45,137 nucleotides of DNA from DATIYF01 sp035517775 (GCA_035517775.1 DATIYF010000019.1:1-45137); one strand, 5' to 3'; shown: positions 7,032 through 15,336, counted from the first letter of the stretch. The notes: generated from the letters alone by a model not told the origin. Program-made: numbers and translations.

Positions 7032-7205
7032 TTGGAATTTGAAGTCAATGGTCAACAGTATTTTTTGGCGTTCGTGGAAGACGAGCGCCGGTGGTACGTT
7101 TTTGCGCCTTCGGCGCAGGGTACGACGAGGATTCCGGTGTACGTGGATGCGGTGAAGGGGGAACGGGTCGGGTCTGAGCGGTCGCTGCCGAAACTGTCAT
7201 CCTGA
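7032..7205 (+). CDS. Small conserved-looking protein between dnaK and dnaJ (57 aa, TTG start)
   Basis: I do not recognise a named family. The frame encodes about 57 residues beginning LEFEVNGQQYFLAFVEDERR and continuing through WYVFAP and RIPVYVDAVKGERV. It has a regular alternation of hydrophobic and charged residues, like a small beta-sheet domain. There is no ATG; TTG at 7032 (or 7026) is preceded by GGGGAAGGGAG (7014-7024), a strong ribosome-binding site. Upstream in the same frame the sequence is repeat material, which argues against a longer protein. The stop codon TGA at 7203 lies inside the repeat at 7195-7252. Its position suggests cotranscription with dnaK, but a chaperone role is only a guess. 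Confidence 0.65.
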   Translation: MEFEVNGQQYFLAFVEDERRWYVFAPSAQGTTRIPVYVDAVKGERVGSERSLPKLSS

Positions 7206-7252
7206 GGGATCCGGTTTTCAGTTTGACGAGGAATGCGCCTGGTAGGATGACA
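7195..7252. repeat. TGTCATCCT inverted repeat overlapping a stop codon
   Basis: TGTCATCCT (7195-7203) and AGGATGACA (7244-7252) are perfect 9-bp inverted arms around a 40-bp centre. The unit begins with TGTCATCCTGAGGGATCC, a typical start of the GTCATCC repeat family also present at 35745 and 38668. The left arm supplies part of the small gene's stop codon. Confidence 0.65.
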
Positions 7253-7272
7253 CGCTGGAATAATTCGAACTA

Positions 7273-8517
7273 ATGGCTACGACTTCCAAGAAAGACTATT
7301 ACGACATTCTCGGGGTGAAGAAGTCGGCCTCGGCCGAGGACATCCGCAAGGCCTTTCGCAAGCTGGCGCGAAAGTATCATCCCGACGTCAATCCCGGAGA
7401 CAAGGCCGCAGAAGAGAAGTTCAAGGCGCTCTCTGAGGCCAACGACGTTCTGAGCGACCCCAAAAAGCGAAAGATCTACGACCAGGTGGGGTTCTACTCT
7501 GACAATATTGATCCCGCGACGGCCGAGGCGTATGCCCGGGCCGGGGGGCAGGCGGGCGGCTTTCCCGGGGGAGTTCCCGGGCAAGGGCAGCCGGGCCCGG
7601 GCGGGGCGCAGGGCGTTCACTTCGACTTCGGCGGATTTGATTTTTCCGACATGATGGAGGGCGCGGGGCGCGGGCGGCGACCCTCCAGCAGCAGCGGCGG
7701 GGGCTCGAGCTTCCGCGACATTTTCTCCGGCATCTTTGGCGGGCGGGGCGGAGCGCCGGCAGAGACCGGACCGGAGCCGGGCAGCGACCTGGAATATCAG
7801 GTCAATGTGCCTTTCTGGACGGCGATTCGCGGCGGGGTGATGCGTCTGACCATTCACCGCCGCGACGTGTGCGGCACCTGCCATGGCAACGGCTACATTG
7901 AGGCGCCGGGCAAGTGCCCGGAGTGCGGAGGCAGCGGGCAGATCACGCAAACCAGCGGGCGCATGAAGTTCAACGTGCAGTGCCCGCGCTGCCACGGCAC
8001 GGGCAAGAACCTTTCTACCTGCCCCACCTGCCACGGCGAGGGCACCCTGGAGCGCGCCGAGCCGCTGGAAGTGCGCATCAAGCCGGGTACGCGCGACGGG
8101 CAGCGCATTCGCCTGGCGGGCAAGGGCAACGCCGGTGTGCGCGGCGGCGCGGCCGGCGATCTGTACGCCATTATCCGCACCGGCGAGCACCCGATCTTTC
8201 ACCGCGATGGGGATGACATCAACATCACGGTGCCGGTGACGGCCACGGAAGCGGCGCTGGGCGCCAAGGTGGAAGTGCCGACGATTGACGGACGGACCCT
8301 GCTGAAGATTCCTCCGGGAACACAGTCAGGGCAGAAGCTGCGGCTGCGGGAGAAAGGTGTACCTTCGGCCACCAAAGATGGTGTGCGGGGGGATGAGATC
8401 GTGGAAGTGAAGATCACCGTTCCCATGCCGCGCGACGAGAAGACCAAAGAACTGCTGCGCGAGCTGGCCCGCCTGAATCCGGAAGACCCAAGAGCGGAGC
8501 TGTGGAAGGACGCGTAG
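7273..8517 (+). CDS. dnaJ: Co-chaperone DnaJ (Hsp40, class A)
   Basis: This cytoplasmic protein delivers substrates to DnaK and stimulates its ATPase. The J domain spans about residues 8-72 with the essential HPD at 36-38. A long Gly/Phe/Ser-rich region follows to about 180. The zinc region (about 200-258) has all four CxxCxGxG repeats (CGTCHGNG, CPECGGSG, CPRCHGTG, CPTCHGEG). C-terminal peptide-binding domains complete 414 residues. No good ribosome-binding site is seen before ATG 7273. An AATAAT at 7259-7264 sits close enough that a leaderless transcript is conceivable, though no matching -35 was found. It is separated from dnaK by the small gene and repeats. Confidence 0.97.
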   Translation: MATTSKKDYYDILGVKKSASAEDIRKAFRKLARKYHPDVNPGDKAAEEKFKALSEANDVLSDPKKRKIYDQVGFYSDNIDPATAEAYARAGGQAGGFPGGVPGQGQPGPGGAQGVHFDFGGFDFSDMMEGAGRGRRPSSSSGGGSSFRDIFSGIFGGRGGAPAETGPEPGSDLEYQVNVPFWTAIRGGVMRLTIHRRDVCGTCHGNGYIEAPGKCPECGGSGQITQTSGRMKFNVQCPRCHGTGKNLSTCPTCHGEGTLERAEPLEVRIKPGTRDGQRIRLAGKGNAGVRGGAAGDLYAIIRTGEHPIFHRDGDDINITVPVTATEAALGAKVEVPTIDGRTLLKIPPGTQSGQKLRLREKGVPSATKDGVRGDEIVEVKITVPMPRDEKTKELLRELARLNPEDPRAELWKDA

Positions 8518-8733
8518 CCGCCGGAAGGTCTGTGACCGTTCCCGCTCTGAAAACAGCCCACCCCGGAGCCACGGAGATTCCGCGGACACAGAGCCGGCGC
8601 TGCCGGTCAGCCTGGCAACGGGCCATTCGGTTAAAGGAGAACCCTGCCCTGCTCACGCTTTACCCTTTCCCGCGAACCTGCATCTAAAGCCATTCCTGAA
8701 GTCCAACTCCTTGTGGGCAGGGTCTTTGAGGGA
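8518..8733. other. Spacer after dnaJ with degraded repeats
   Basis: No gene is seen in this part of the dnaJ-to-Hfq spacer (8518-8847). A CCACGGAGATTCCGCGGACACAG unit (about 8570-8592) belongs to the ccacggat/cacagag repeat type. The rest has no clear structure. The Hfq-like gene's promoter follows at 8734. Confidence 0.5.
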
Positions 8734-8762
8734 TTGTCAGGGGCGGGCGGCTGTGCTAGGGT
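8734..8762 (+). promoter_or_regulatory. Candidate promoter of the Hfq-like gene
   Basis: TTGTCA (8734-8739) and TAGGGT (8757-8762) are spaced by 17 bp, with a TG two bases before the -10. The predicted leader to the ATG at 8848 is about 80 nt. Confidence 0.45.
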
Positions 8763-8847
8763 AGGAGGCAATTTCACGCCCTAAGTTCCCACAATCACAG
8801 TGCGCCGTGTTGTGGCCTGCAACCGAAGGGTGCGAGCAGGTGACGCT

Positions 8848-9285
8848 ATGAGAGATGCCATGGAGTCTGTCCCAGCCGAGCAACATCAAGAGACAGAGGG
8901 GTTTGCCAACCGCAAGCTGATTCGGCCCTCGCTCAGCCGCAACGATCACAACAACCATGGGCAGCAAGCCATGGGCGAGCGCCGGCCGGAGCGCGCGGAG
9001 CGGCCCGACCGGGGGGAACGGCATAATGGCGGCGACCGCGGCATGGGGGGCAAGAAGTCCCCGCCCCCGGAGCAGACCAATGCCGAGAACTTCTACTACC
9101 AGAAGCAAATGCAGTCGAAAACCCCGATGGTGATCGTGCTGCGCGACGGCGAAGAGATTCACGGCGTCATCGAGTGGTACGACAAGAGCTGCATCAAGGT
9201 CAATCGCGCCGCCGGCCCCAACCTCATGATCTACAAGCCCGCCATCAAGTATCTGTACAAAGAAGGGGAGAACGGAAGGAAGTAG
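8848..9285 (+). CDS. Divergent Hfq-like Sm-fold RNA chaperone with Arg/Gly-rich N-terminal extension
   Basis: The last 70 residues are Hfq-like: SKTPMVIVLRDGEEIHGVIEW, then a D, a beta strand and the Sm2-like YKPAIKYL. In E. coli Hfq the Sm2 motif is YKH. Here Tyr and Lys are kept but His is replaced by Pro, so proximal-face uridine binding may differ. The first 70 or so residues are low-complexity, charged and Arg/Gly-rich (GERRPERAERPDRGERH and on), the reverse of proteobacterial Hfq, whose disordered part is C-terminal. I chose ATG 8848 because AGG precedes it by 7 bp. ATG 8860 is also possible, and an upstream start at 8800 would add 16 basic residues. It presumably binds RNA in the cytoplasm. 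The family assignment is likely; the function is inferred. Confidence 0.78.
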   Translation: MRDAMESVPAEQHQETEGFANRKLIRPSLSRNDHNNHGQQAMGERRPERAERPDRGERHNGGDRGMGGKKSPPPEQTNAENFYYQKQMQSKTPMVIVLRDGEEIHGVIEWYDKSCIKVNRAAGPNLMIYKPAIKYLYKEGENGRK

Positions 9286-9382
9286 GCTTTTAGCTTTCCA
9301 CCGTGCCTCTAGTAGTTCCGGGACATCTTCTCAGTTCAGGGTTGCCGGTTCTCAGCTGCTTAGTTTTCGCGCAGGGTTTCGC

Positions 9383-10408
9383 CTACCGCCCGCTCCGCAC
9401 CTGTCGAATCACCTCCGGCACTGAGCTGTTGCGAATGGGCGCCGGAGTCCAGGTCAAAATCAGCATGGCCAAAGCAGTCAGCGCCAGCCAGCGGCGTTTG
9501 CCTGTAACCGCGGGCCACAAGGGCACGATAGGGTGGCGCAGGCCGCTCAGCCCCAGCAGGAGGGCCCACAGAAACCACCCTACCCAGCGATAGTAAGCCA
9601 GCGGCAGCAGGGCGAGGATGGTCATGGCGGAAACCACGCGATGCGCGCCCGGGGCCAGAGAAAAAATAATGTGCCCGCCATCCAGTTGCCCGCCGGGCAG
9701 AAGATTGAGCGCGGTGGCGAACATGCCCACCCAGGCGGCGATGGCCGTGGGATGCAGAGAGACGGTATCCAGCGGCAGGGCGGCCGCGCCGCTTAGCATT
9801 CCCGCCGCGGCCATCAGGCCATGCATGAGGTGAAAGATCAGTGGATATCCCACGGCGATGCTCTGATCGGCGGGCAGCGGAGTTCGCGCATGCGAGAGGC
9901 CGAGAGAAAAGAACAGCACTACCACCGAGACCAGGAATCCTGCAATCGGCCCGGCAATGCCGATATCAAACAGCGCCGCCCGCGAGCGAATGGGCGAGCG
10001 TATGCGAATGAAGGCCCCGAGCGTTCCGATCAAAGTAGGAAAGGGAATGAAAAACGGTAGAGTTGCCGAGACGCCGTAGCGCAGGCAGTAGAGATAATGG
10101 CCCATCTCGTGGGCCAGCAGAATCAGCATGAGCGTGAAGGCGAAGGGGATGCCGAGCGCCAGGTTTGCCCGGTCCATGGCCCAGAGGGCGGGAAAGAGCG
10201 CCATGCTGTCATCGCCGGTGTAGAAGGCGGGCAGATGGTGCAGAAAGTTGAACTCCATGCGCGCGCCCACCACCAGGGTGGTGTAGAGCGTGATCAGCAG
10301 AAGAAGAATGTGAAGCCAATAGCGGCGCCGGGGCGGGCGAAGCACAAATACTTCAATGGGGCGCCCGGGTGCAGTGGCCGAGGGGAGTGGAGGAATGATT
10401 TCCGACAT
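9383..10408 (-). CDS. Membrane site-2 metalloprotease (M50 family)
   Basis: The protein is a 341-residue multi-helix membrane protein with the zinc-protease motif HEMGH at residues 100-104. The second M50 motif NLLPGGQLDGGH is at about 235-246, where Asp243 supplies the third zinc ligand. The FDIGIAGPIAGF segment between them is typical of the EGY/YUP branch of intramembrane proteases. It would cleave substrates within the membrane. No RIP partner (anti-sigma factor) is adjacent. The HU gene lies 82 bp upstream on the same strand, so they may share a transcript. It converges on the Hfq-like gene. Confidence 0.9.
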   Translation of the reverse strand: MSEIIPPLPSATAPGRPIEVFVLRPPRRRYWLHILLLLITLYTTLVVGARMEFNFLHHLPAFYTGDDSMALFPALWAMDRANLALGIPFAFTLMLILLAHEMGHYLYCLRYGVSATLPFFIPFPTLIGTLGAFIRIRSPIRSRAALFDIGIAGPIAGFLVSVVVLFFSLGLSHARTPLPADQSIAVGYPLIFHLMHGLMAAAGMLSGAAALPLDTVSLHPTAIAAWVGMFATALNLLPGGQLDGGHIIFSLAPGAHRVVSAMTILALLPLAYYRWVGWFLWALLLGLSGLRHPIVPLWPAVTGKRRWLALTALAMLILTWTPAPIRNSSVPEVIRQVRSGR

Positions 10409-10490
10409 CAGGACTCGCTGGGAACGTGGCAGGCGCAGTCACCCGGAGCCCGGGAGACGCGCCCGCCGCCGGCGCCCGGCCGGCAGCGGA

Positions 10491-10760
10491 TCAATCCATA
10501 GACTGCAATTCCTTGCCCGGCTTGAAGCGCACGGCCTTGCCCGGCGGAATAGAAACCTCGGCGCCGGTGCGCGGATTGCGCCCGATGCCGGTCTTGCGCG
10601 GGCGCACGTTGAACACGCCAAAGCCGCGCAGCTCAATGCGGTCGCCCTTGCTGAGCGCCCGCTTCATGCTTTCAAAAACCGTCTCCACGGCCATTTCGGC
10701 TTTGGTCTTGGTGATGCCGGTTTTGTTGACCACTTCGTTGATGATATCGAGCTTAATCAC
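10491..10760 (-). CDS. HU/IHF-family DNA-binding protein
   Basis: This 89-residue histone-like protein carries the HU signature: a helical N-terminus (DIINEVVNKTGITKTKAEMAV), IELRGFGVFNVRPRKTGIGRNPRTG and a C-terminal VRFKPGKEL. It bends and compacts DNA as a dimer. The start codon is GTG at 10760, preceded by GGGAG at about 7 bp. A strong promoter lies at 10805-10834. Homodimeric HU versus IHF-like use cannot be told from sequence alone. Confidence 0.95.
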   Translation of the reverse strand: MIKLDIINEVVNKTGITKTKAEMAVETVFESMKRALSKGDRIELRGFGVFNVRPRKTGIGRNPRTGAEVSIPPGKAVRFKPGKELQSMD

Positions 10761-10804
10761 AGGCGGCTCCCGCGGCGGAATCGGTACAGCCTACCAAGTG
10801 ATTG

Positions 10805-10834
10805 ATGCTAAGGGACATACGGCGAGATTGTCAA
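10805..10834 (-). promoter_or_regulatory. Promoter for HU gene (TTGACA / TAGCAT)
   Basis: On the minus strand TTGACA (10834-10829) is followed after 18 bp by TAGCAT (10810-10805). The leader to the GTG start would be about 38 nt. The -10 sequence is identical to that proposed for dnaK and rpiA. Confidence 0.6.
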
Positions 10835-10876
10835 CGGCCCGCTGCCTCCCTTAAGATGGCGGCACCAGCCAGCAGG

Positions 10877-10979
10877 ATTGGGTAATTGGGAAATCGGGTA
10901 ATTTGGTAATTTGAACCCCGGTATCCTCTGCGCCTCTCAAATTACCCAATTACAAAATTACCCAACTACCAAATTTCCT
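10877..10979. repeat. AT-rich inverted repeat (attaccc / gggtaat type)
   Basis: A purine-rich left arm (GGGTAATTTGGTAATTTGA region, about 10877-10915) is mirrored by TCAAATTACCCAATTAC and following bases (about 10937-10975). The two arms enclose a 20-bp centre. The arms are themselves made of short tandem AATTACCCA-like words. It stands out as AT-rich within a GC-rich genome, between HU and dcd, immediately upstream of the dcd ribosome-binding site. Confidence 0.7.
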
Positions 10980-10989
10980 GAGGAGCTTC

Positions 10990-11541
10990 ATGTTGAAGAG
11001 CGACCGCTGGATTCGCAAGATGGCCCTGGAGCACGACATGATCAATCCCTTCTCGGAGAAGCAGGTGCGCGAGGGCGTGATCTCTTACGGCCTGTCTTCC
11101 TACGGCTACGATCTGCGTGTGGCCGATGAGTTCAAGATTTTTACCAACGTGAATTCGACGGTCGTGGACCCCAAAAAATTCGACGAGCGCTCGTTCGTCA
11201 GCATCAGCGCGGAGTGCTGCGTGGTCCCGCCGAACTCTTTTGCCCTGGCGCGCTCGGTCGAATATTTCAAGATTCCCCGCGATGTGCTGACTATCTGCGT
11301 AGGCAAGTCCACCTATGCCCGCTGCGGCATCATTGTGAACGTCACCCCCTTTGAGCCGGAGTGGGAAGGCTTCGTGACGCTTGAGATCTCAAACACCACG
11401 CCGCTGCCGGCGCGGATTTACGCTAATGAAGGCCTGTGCCAGATCATTTTCTTCCAGTCGGATGAGGTCTGCGAAGTCAGCTACGCCGACCGCAAGGGCA
11501 AGTATCAGTCGCAGAAAGGGATTGTGCTGCCGAAATTGTAG
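10990..11541 (+). CDS. dcd: dCTP deaminase
   Basis: The enzyme deaminates dCTP to dUTP, feeding dTMP synthesis; some relatives also hydrolyse dUTP. At 183 residues it is the usual length. The conserved active-site blocks are present: SSYGYDLRVA near the N-terminus, GKSTYARCGI in the middle and NVTPFEPEWEGFVTLEISNT, which carries the catalytic Glu, plus a C-terminal SQKGI. The ATG is preceded by GAGGAG. It is divergent from HU and converges on the MFS exporter. Mono- versus bifunctional activity is not decided here. Confidence 0.95.
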   Translation: MLKSDRWIRKMALEHDMINPFSEKQVREGVISYGLSSYGYDLRVADEFKIFTNVNSTVVDPKKFDERSFVSISAECCVVPPNSFALARSVEYFKIPRDVLTICVGKSTYARCGIIVNVTPFEPEWEGFVTLEISNTTPLPARIYANEGLCQIIFFQSDEVCEVSYADRKGKYQSQKGIVLPKL

Positions 11542-11575
11542 CCTTGGGGGGAGGCCGCCCCCGGCTGGTCTGAAT

Positions 11576-12937
11576 TCAATCTTCCACAATTCTCGCGGTC
11601 ATTTCCTGGGCGGGCTCGCCGCCGACGGCGGTCTGGGCGACGATCAGGCGGCGCGCCTCGACTCGAATCTTCGGCAAGTGCAGACCGAACCAAGCCGCAC
11701 CCGCGACGGCCGCGAGCGCGCCGATCATCACCGTGCCGGGCGCGCCGATGCGGTCGGCAATGGCGCCGCCGAGCAGCGCTCCGAAGGGCGCCATGCCCAT
11801 GAACATCATGGAGTAGACCGCCATCACACGGCCCCGCAGCGCGTCGGGAACCATGGCCTGGATGAGCGTGTTCGAGGAAGACATTTCGAGCATCATGCAG
11901 AAGCCGACGGGCAGCAGCAGGGCGGCAGAAAGCCAGAAGACGCGGGAGAGGGCGAACAGCACCAGGCTGAGGCCGAAGCCTGCGCAGGAAACGGCCACCC
12001 AGCGGCCCAGACCGCGAACACCGGTGCGCGAGGCCAGAGTCAGCGCCCCGAGCAGAGCGCCCACGCCGGTGGCGCCCATCAGAATGCCCAGGCCGCGCGC
12101 GCCGCCATGCAGAACGCGGTCGGCGAACACGGGCATGAGCACGGTATAGGGCATGGCCACGAGGCTGACCAGGCCCAAGAGCAGTAAGAGCGCGCGAATC
12201 GGCGCGGTGCGGCGCACGAAACGGAAGCCTTCCATAATGTGCGCCAGAGGCGAGGCGGGGGCAGCGAGCCGGCCGGGGCGGTTCACCTTCATCATCAACA
12301 GGCCGATGATCACCGCGATATAGCTCACGCCATTAGCGAAGAAACACCAGCCCTCACCGATTCTGGCCACCAGGATTCCCGCCACCGCCGGGCCCACCAC
12401 GCGGGCAGCGTTGAACATGGAAGAGTTCAGCGCGATGGCGTTCATCAGGTCTTCTTTGCCGACCATATCCACCAGGAAGGACTGGCGGGCGGGGATATCG
12501 AAGGCGTTCACCACGCCGAGGAGCGCGGCCAAGGTGAAGACATGCCACACCCGGACCAGGCCGGTGAGAGTGAGCAAAGCCAGAGTCAAAGCCAGAATCA
12601 TGGAGGCCGCCTGAGTGGTAATCACCACGCGCTGGCGATTGCGGCGATCAGCCACGATGCCACCGGCAGGCGCCACCAGAAACACAGGAAACTGGCTCAT
12701 GAAGCCAGCCACACCGAGCAGCGTAGGCGAACCGGTCAGGCGGTACACCAGCCACGACTCGGCGATGCTTTGCATCCAGGTGCCGATGAGCGAAATCATC
12801 TGGCCGCTGAAGAAAAGCTGGAAATTGCGGTGCTGCAGCGCGCGAAGGGTCGCAGGCAGGCCTGCCCCTTTGGACGTACCTGGGGACTGCGGAGACATAG
12901 CTCCACCGACAGTGCTGGAAACACCCGAGTCGGGCAC
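11576..12937 (-). CDS. MFS exporter (MFS_3 / EntS-like family)
   Basis: This 12-helix major facilitator has the N-terminal LRALQHRNFQLFFSGQMISLIGTWMQSIAESWLVY segment characteristic of the EntS/MFS_3 branch, with GIVADRRNRQR as the helix 2-3 loop. Members export siderophores, macrolides or unknown small molecules. The longest frame starts at GTG 12937, preceded by AGGAG about 10 bp upstream. ATG 12898 is an alternative that drops 13 non-conserved residues. The substrate is unknown and no biosynthetic neighbour hints at it. Confidence 0.88.
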   Translation of the reverse strand: MPDSGVSSTVGGAMSPQSPGTSKGAGLPATLRALQHRNFQLFFSGQMISLIGTWMQSIAESWLVYRLTGSPTLLGVAGFMSQFPVFLVAPAGGIVADRRNRQRVVITTQAASMILALTLALLTLTGLVRVWHVFTLAALLGVVNAFDIPARQSFLVDMVGKEDLMNAIALNSSMFNAARVVGPAVAGILVARIGEGWCFFANGVSYIAVIIGLLMMKVNRPGRLAAPASPLAHIMEGFRFVRRTAPIRALLLLLGLVSLVAMPYTVLMPVFADRVLHGGARGLGILMGATGVGALLGALTLASRTGVRGLGRWVAVSCAGFGLSLVLFALSRVFWLSAALLLPVGFCMMLEMSSSNTLIQAMVPDALRGRVMAVYSMMFMGMAPFGALLGGAIADRIGAPGTVMIGALAAVAGAAWFGLHLPKIRVEARRLIVAQTAVGGEPAQEMTARIVED

Positions 12938-13271
12938 GACGTTGCTGCTCCTGGAATTATTAGGGACTTCAGCGCGACCAGGCTGAGACGTTAGCTACTC
13001 TACAATCGGCTGCGGGTTGTTCCCGTCACCAATTCGTCATCTTCCCACCCGGCCCGGCCTGGGGTAGAGTTTGTGCAGGCAGTTTCGAATCAAACGGGGA
13101 ACCTCCTGGTCGTCGCTTAGTCTGGCCCGTGCTTAGTATAGAGGCAGAGCGAAGACCGGGTGATATTCACCGGGTGCGGGAGCGATTTTGGTGGCGTCCT
13201 GCAGCCGGATGGCCGGACCAATCGGAGAGTTTGAGCCCACCGGTTGGCAGCAAAGGCCCTCGGAGCAGCCC
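12938..13271. other. Divergent spacer between MFS exporter and PilZ gene
   Basis: No gene is convincing here. The open frame of the PilZ gene extends back to 13188, but those 28 codons lack PilZ similarity. A short inverted word GGTGA-TAT-TCACC lies near 13160. TAGTAT near 13134 could be a -10 for the rightward transcript, without a good -35. Nothing else stands out. Confidence 0.4.
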
Positions 13272-13712
13272 ATGAGCCCTCAGCCGATCCGTGTGGAGCG
13301 CCGCCCTGCGCAGCGCTTTGAAGTGCAGCTTGCCGTCTCCATCCGCCGCACCGGCAATGCCCAGGAGTTCTGCGGCTATGCCCAGAACGTGAGTGCGCGC
13401 GGGGTCTATTTCTACAGCGAGGCGCCGGTTGCCGAAGGCGAGCGCCTGGAATTGATGCTGTGCATGCCGGCGGAAGTAACTCTTTCGGAGCCGACGCCGG
13501 TACGGTGCCAGGCGCGCGTAGTGCGAGTCTTGCCGCCGGCAGGTGGGACCACCTTCGGCGTGGCGGTGCAGCTCGAAGGGCATGAGTTTCTGCCCGAGCC
13601 AGCCGGGGCAGTCAAAGGTTCAGAAGCCTTCGGAAGAATTTCAGCGCTTCACGAGGGCACGCATGAGCAGGATGCTGGCATGTACCACCCGCGTACTGTG
13701 GTTCTGCCTTAA
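13272..13712 (+). CDS. PilZ-domain protein (probable c-di-GMP receptor)
   Basis: A single PilZ domain fills most of the 146 residues. Both c-di-GMP contact motifs are intact: RPAQR (RxxxR) near the start and NVSARG (NxSxxG) some 30 residues later, followed by the beta-barrel. I chose ATG 13272, with GGAG at 13262-13265, because the domain begins a few residues in. The longer frame to 13188 adds unrelated sequence. A terminator-like hairpin follows. The next gene is a CpaE/TadZ-like ATPase, so a link to pilus positioning or surface behaviour is suggestive but unproven. Confidence 0.85.
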   Translation: MSPQPIRVERRPAQRFEVQLAVSIRRTGNAQEFCGYAQNVSARGVYFYSEAPVAEGERLELMLCMPAEVTLSEPTPVRCQARVVRVLPPAGGTTFGVAVQLEGHEFLPEPAGAVKGSEAFGRISALHEGTHEQDAGMYHPRTVVLP

Positions 13713-13749
13713 CTGGAACATCAGTCTGTGGATTTCCTCCCCCTGAAAT

Positions 13750-13770
13750 CCCGTGCTGAGCACGGGTTTT
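13750..13770 (+). terminator. Rho-independent terminator after the PilZ gene
   Basis: CCCGTGC (13750-13756) pairs with GCACGGG (13760-13766) around a TGA triloop, followed directly by TTTT. The stem is 7 bp and fully paired. It lies 38 bp past the PilZ stop and 16 bp before the candidate CpaE promoter. Confidence 0.7.
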
Positions 13771-13785
13771 GCCGGTAATCACAGC

Positions 13786-13814
13786 TTTTCAATTGGCCGG
13801 GTTTTAAATAGAAT
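13786..13814 (+). promoter_or_regulatory. Candidate promoter of the CpaE-like gene
   Basis: TTTTCA (13786-13791) and TAGAAT (13809-13814) are spaced by 17 bp, just after the terminator of the preceding gene. The predicted leader to ATG 13995 is about 175 nt, long enough for a regulatory structure, though I see no known riboswitch in it. Confidence 0.45.
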
Positions 13815-13994
13815 GATGACACCGTAGGCGGATTGGGGAACGCTGCGGGTATCCCGCTTGGTGTCCATTCACAGGCTAGCCGGCGATTCGGGGGGAAGCT
13901 TGGAAGACTCGCTCCAGGCCGCGCGAAGGTACCAAAGTCACTTGGCGCGATGCCCCTCCATTCATAACATGCTGTTACCGGGAAAAAAGTCATC

Positions 13995-15230
13995 ATGCAA
14001 GGCGTAGCCGTAGCCCTTCTTACGGAAGACAAAGAGCGTTTGGCGGTGCTGCGCAATCGCCTGGATAGCACCCAGACGGCGCAGGTGGTATTCAGCCATC
14101 CCGGGCTGCCCAGCAACTCAACCGACCCCATTCTTCGCCAGATTCAAGATGTGCGCGCTGAAGTGGTGATGGTGGATATTGACCCGCAGGCGGAGGCCCG
14201 CGGCCTGAGCGCGATTGAAGTGATCCGCCACAACACCAACGATGTGGCGGTGTTCGCGCTGGGGGAGATGAACCGGCCAGCCGCGATTGTGGCCACCATG
14301 CGGGCGGGGGCGGGCGAATACCTGGAGCGGGATGTCACGCCTGAGGCCATCGCCGAGGCGCTAGGGCGCTTTTCTGCGACCCGCAATAAGGCCCGCGCTG
14401 CCGCCGGGCGCGCCCGAATTTTTACCGTATCCAATGCCAAAGGCGGCGCCGGCGCCACCACCGTGGCTGTCAACACCGCCATTGCCTTGCAGGAAGCGCG
14501 CGGCGGAGTGCTGCTGGTGGATTTTGCGCCTCTGGGCCACGCGGCCCTGCATATGAACGTGCGCCCGGCCTTCGGCGTGTACGACGCGCTGCAGAATTTG
14601 CACCGGCTGGATTCTTCCCTGCTGGAAGGCCTGCTGACCTCGTGCAAGGGCGGCTTGCATCTGCTGGCGGCGCCGCAGCAGCCGTTTTCGGTTGCGCCCA
14701 CCGCGGCCGAACTGGCCCGGCTTTTCGATCTTCTGGTCACGCATTTCCGTTACATCGTTGTGGATTGCTCGGACCGCGTGGACCAGACCGCGCGCCTGCT
14801 CTGCGAGCTCTCGAATGCAGTGCTGCTGGTGGCGCAGGCGGACGTGGTGTCGCTGTGGAGCGCGGGCCGCATGCGTCCGTTTTTGGAAGAGGGCGCCGCC
14901 CGCGACCGCGTGCGCCTGGTGCTGAACCGCTACAAGAAGATCCCCGGATTCAGCGACGAAGATGTAGAGAAGGCCACCACCTGCAAGCTGCTATGGAAGC
15001 TGCCCAATAACTACCAGGCCACCGCTCCCGCCATTGATAAGGGCGTGCCCGTCGCCTTTCAGGACAGCCATGATATTGGCCGCTCCTTCCGCGCCCTGGC
15101 CGCGGTTCTCGCCGAGGCTTCGCCCAGTTCCGAGGGCGCCATGGACCTGGTCTTCCAGCACGACAAAACCGACCGCAAGAAAAAAGCCAGCGGCACGCTG
15201 CTGGTCTCACCGCTCAGAGCGGGACAGTAG
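13995..15230 (+). CDS. CpaE/TadZ-like ATPase (pseudo-receiver plus ParA/MinD domain)
   Basis: Residues 1-125 look like a receiver-type domain with an Asp pair at DIDP (61-63). Residues 140-385 form a MinD/ParA ATPase. Its deviant Walker A reads KGGAGATT (149-156): the signature first Lys is present but the P-loop Lys is replaced by Ala, as is usual in CpaE/TadZ. FDLLVTHFRYIVVDCSD is the Walker B region. CpaE/TadZ proteins mark the pole for assembly of Tad/Flp pili, normally inside a tad cluster. No other tad gene is in this window, so this is an orphan copy. A PilZ gene lies upstream. The family is confident; the role here is inferred. Confidence 0.85.
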   Translation: MQGVAVALLTEDKERLAVLRNRLDSTQTAQVVFSHPGLPSNSTDPILRQIQDVRAEVVMVDIDPQAEARGLSAIEVIRHNTNDVAVFALGEMNRPAAIVATMRAGAGEYLERDVTPEAIAEALGRFSATRNKARAAAGRARIFTVSNAKGGAGATTVAVNTAIALQEARGGVLLVDFAPLGHAALHMNVRPAFGVYDALQNLHRLDSSLLEGLLTSCKGGLHLLAAPQQPFSVAPTAAELARLFDLLVTHFRYIVVDCSDRVDQTARLLCELSNAVLLVAQADVVSLWSAGRMRPFLEEGAARDRVRLVLNRYKKIPGFSDEDVEKATTCKLLWKLPNNYQATAPAIDKGVPVAFQDSHDIGRSFRALAAVLAEASPSSEGAMDLVFQHDKTDRKKKASGTLLVSPLRAGQ

Positions 15231-15336
15231 GGTGCGGGCACCGGCCGCTGAGCGGGCGTGACGCTGAGCGTCAGCGAAGCCGAGAGCCCGCGGGCGAAAT
15301 CCCGATCCTGAGGGAAGCGAACGGGGGGCCTGGGAA

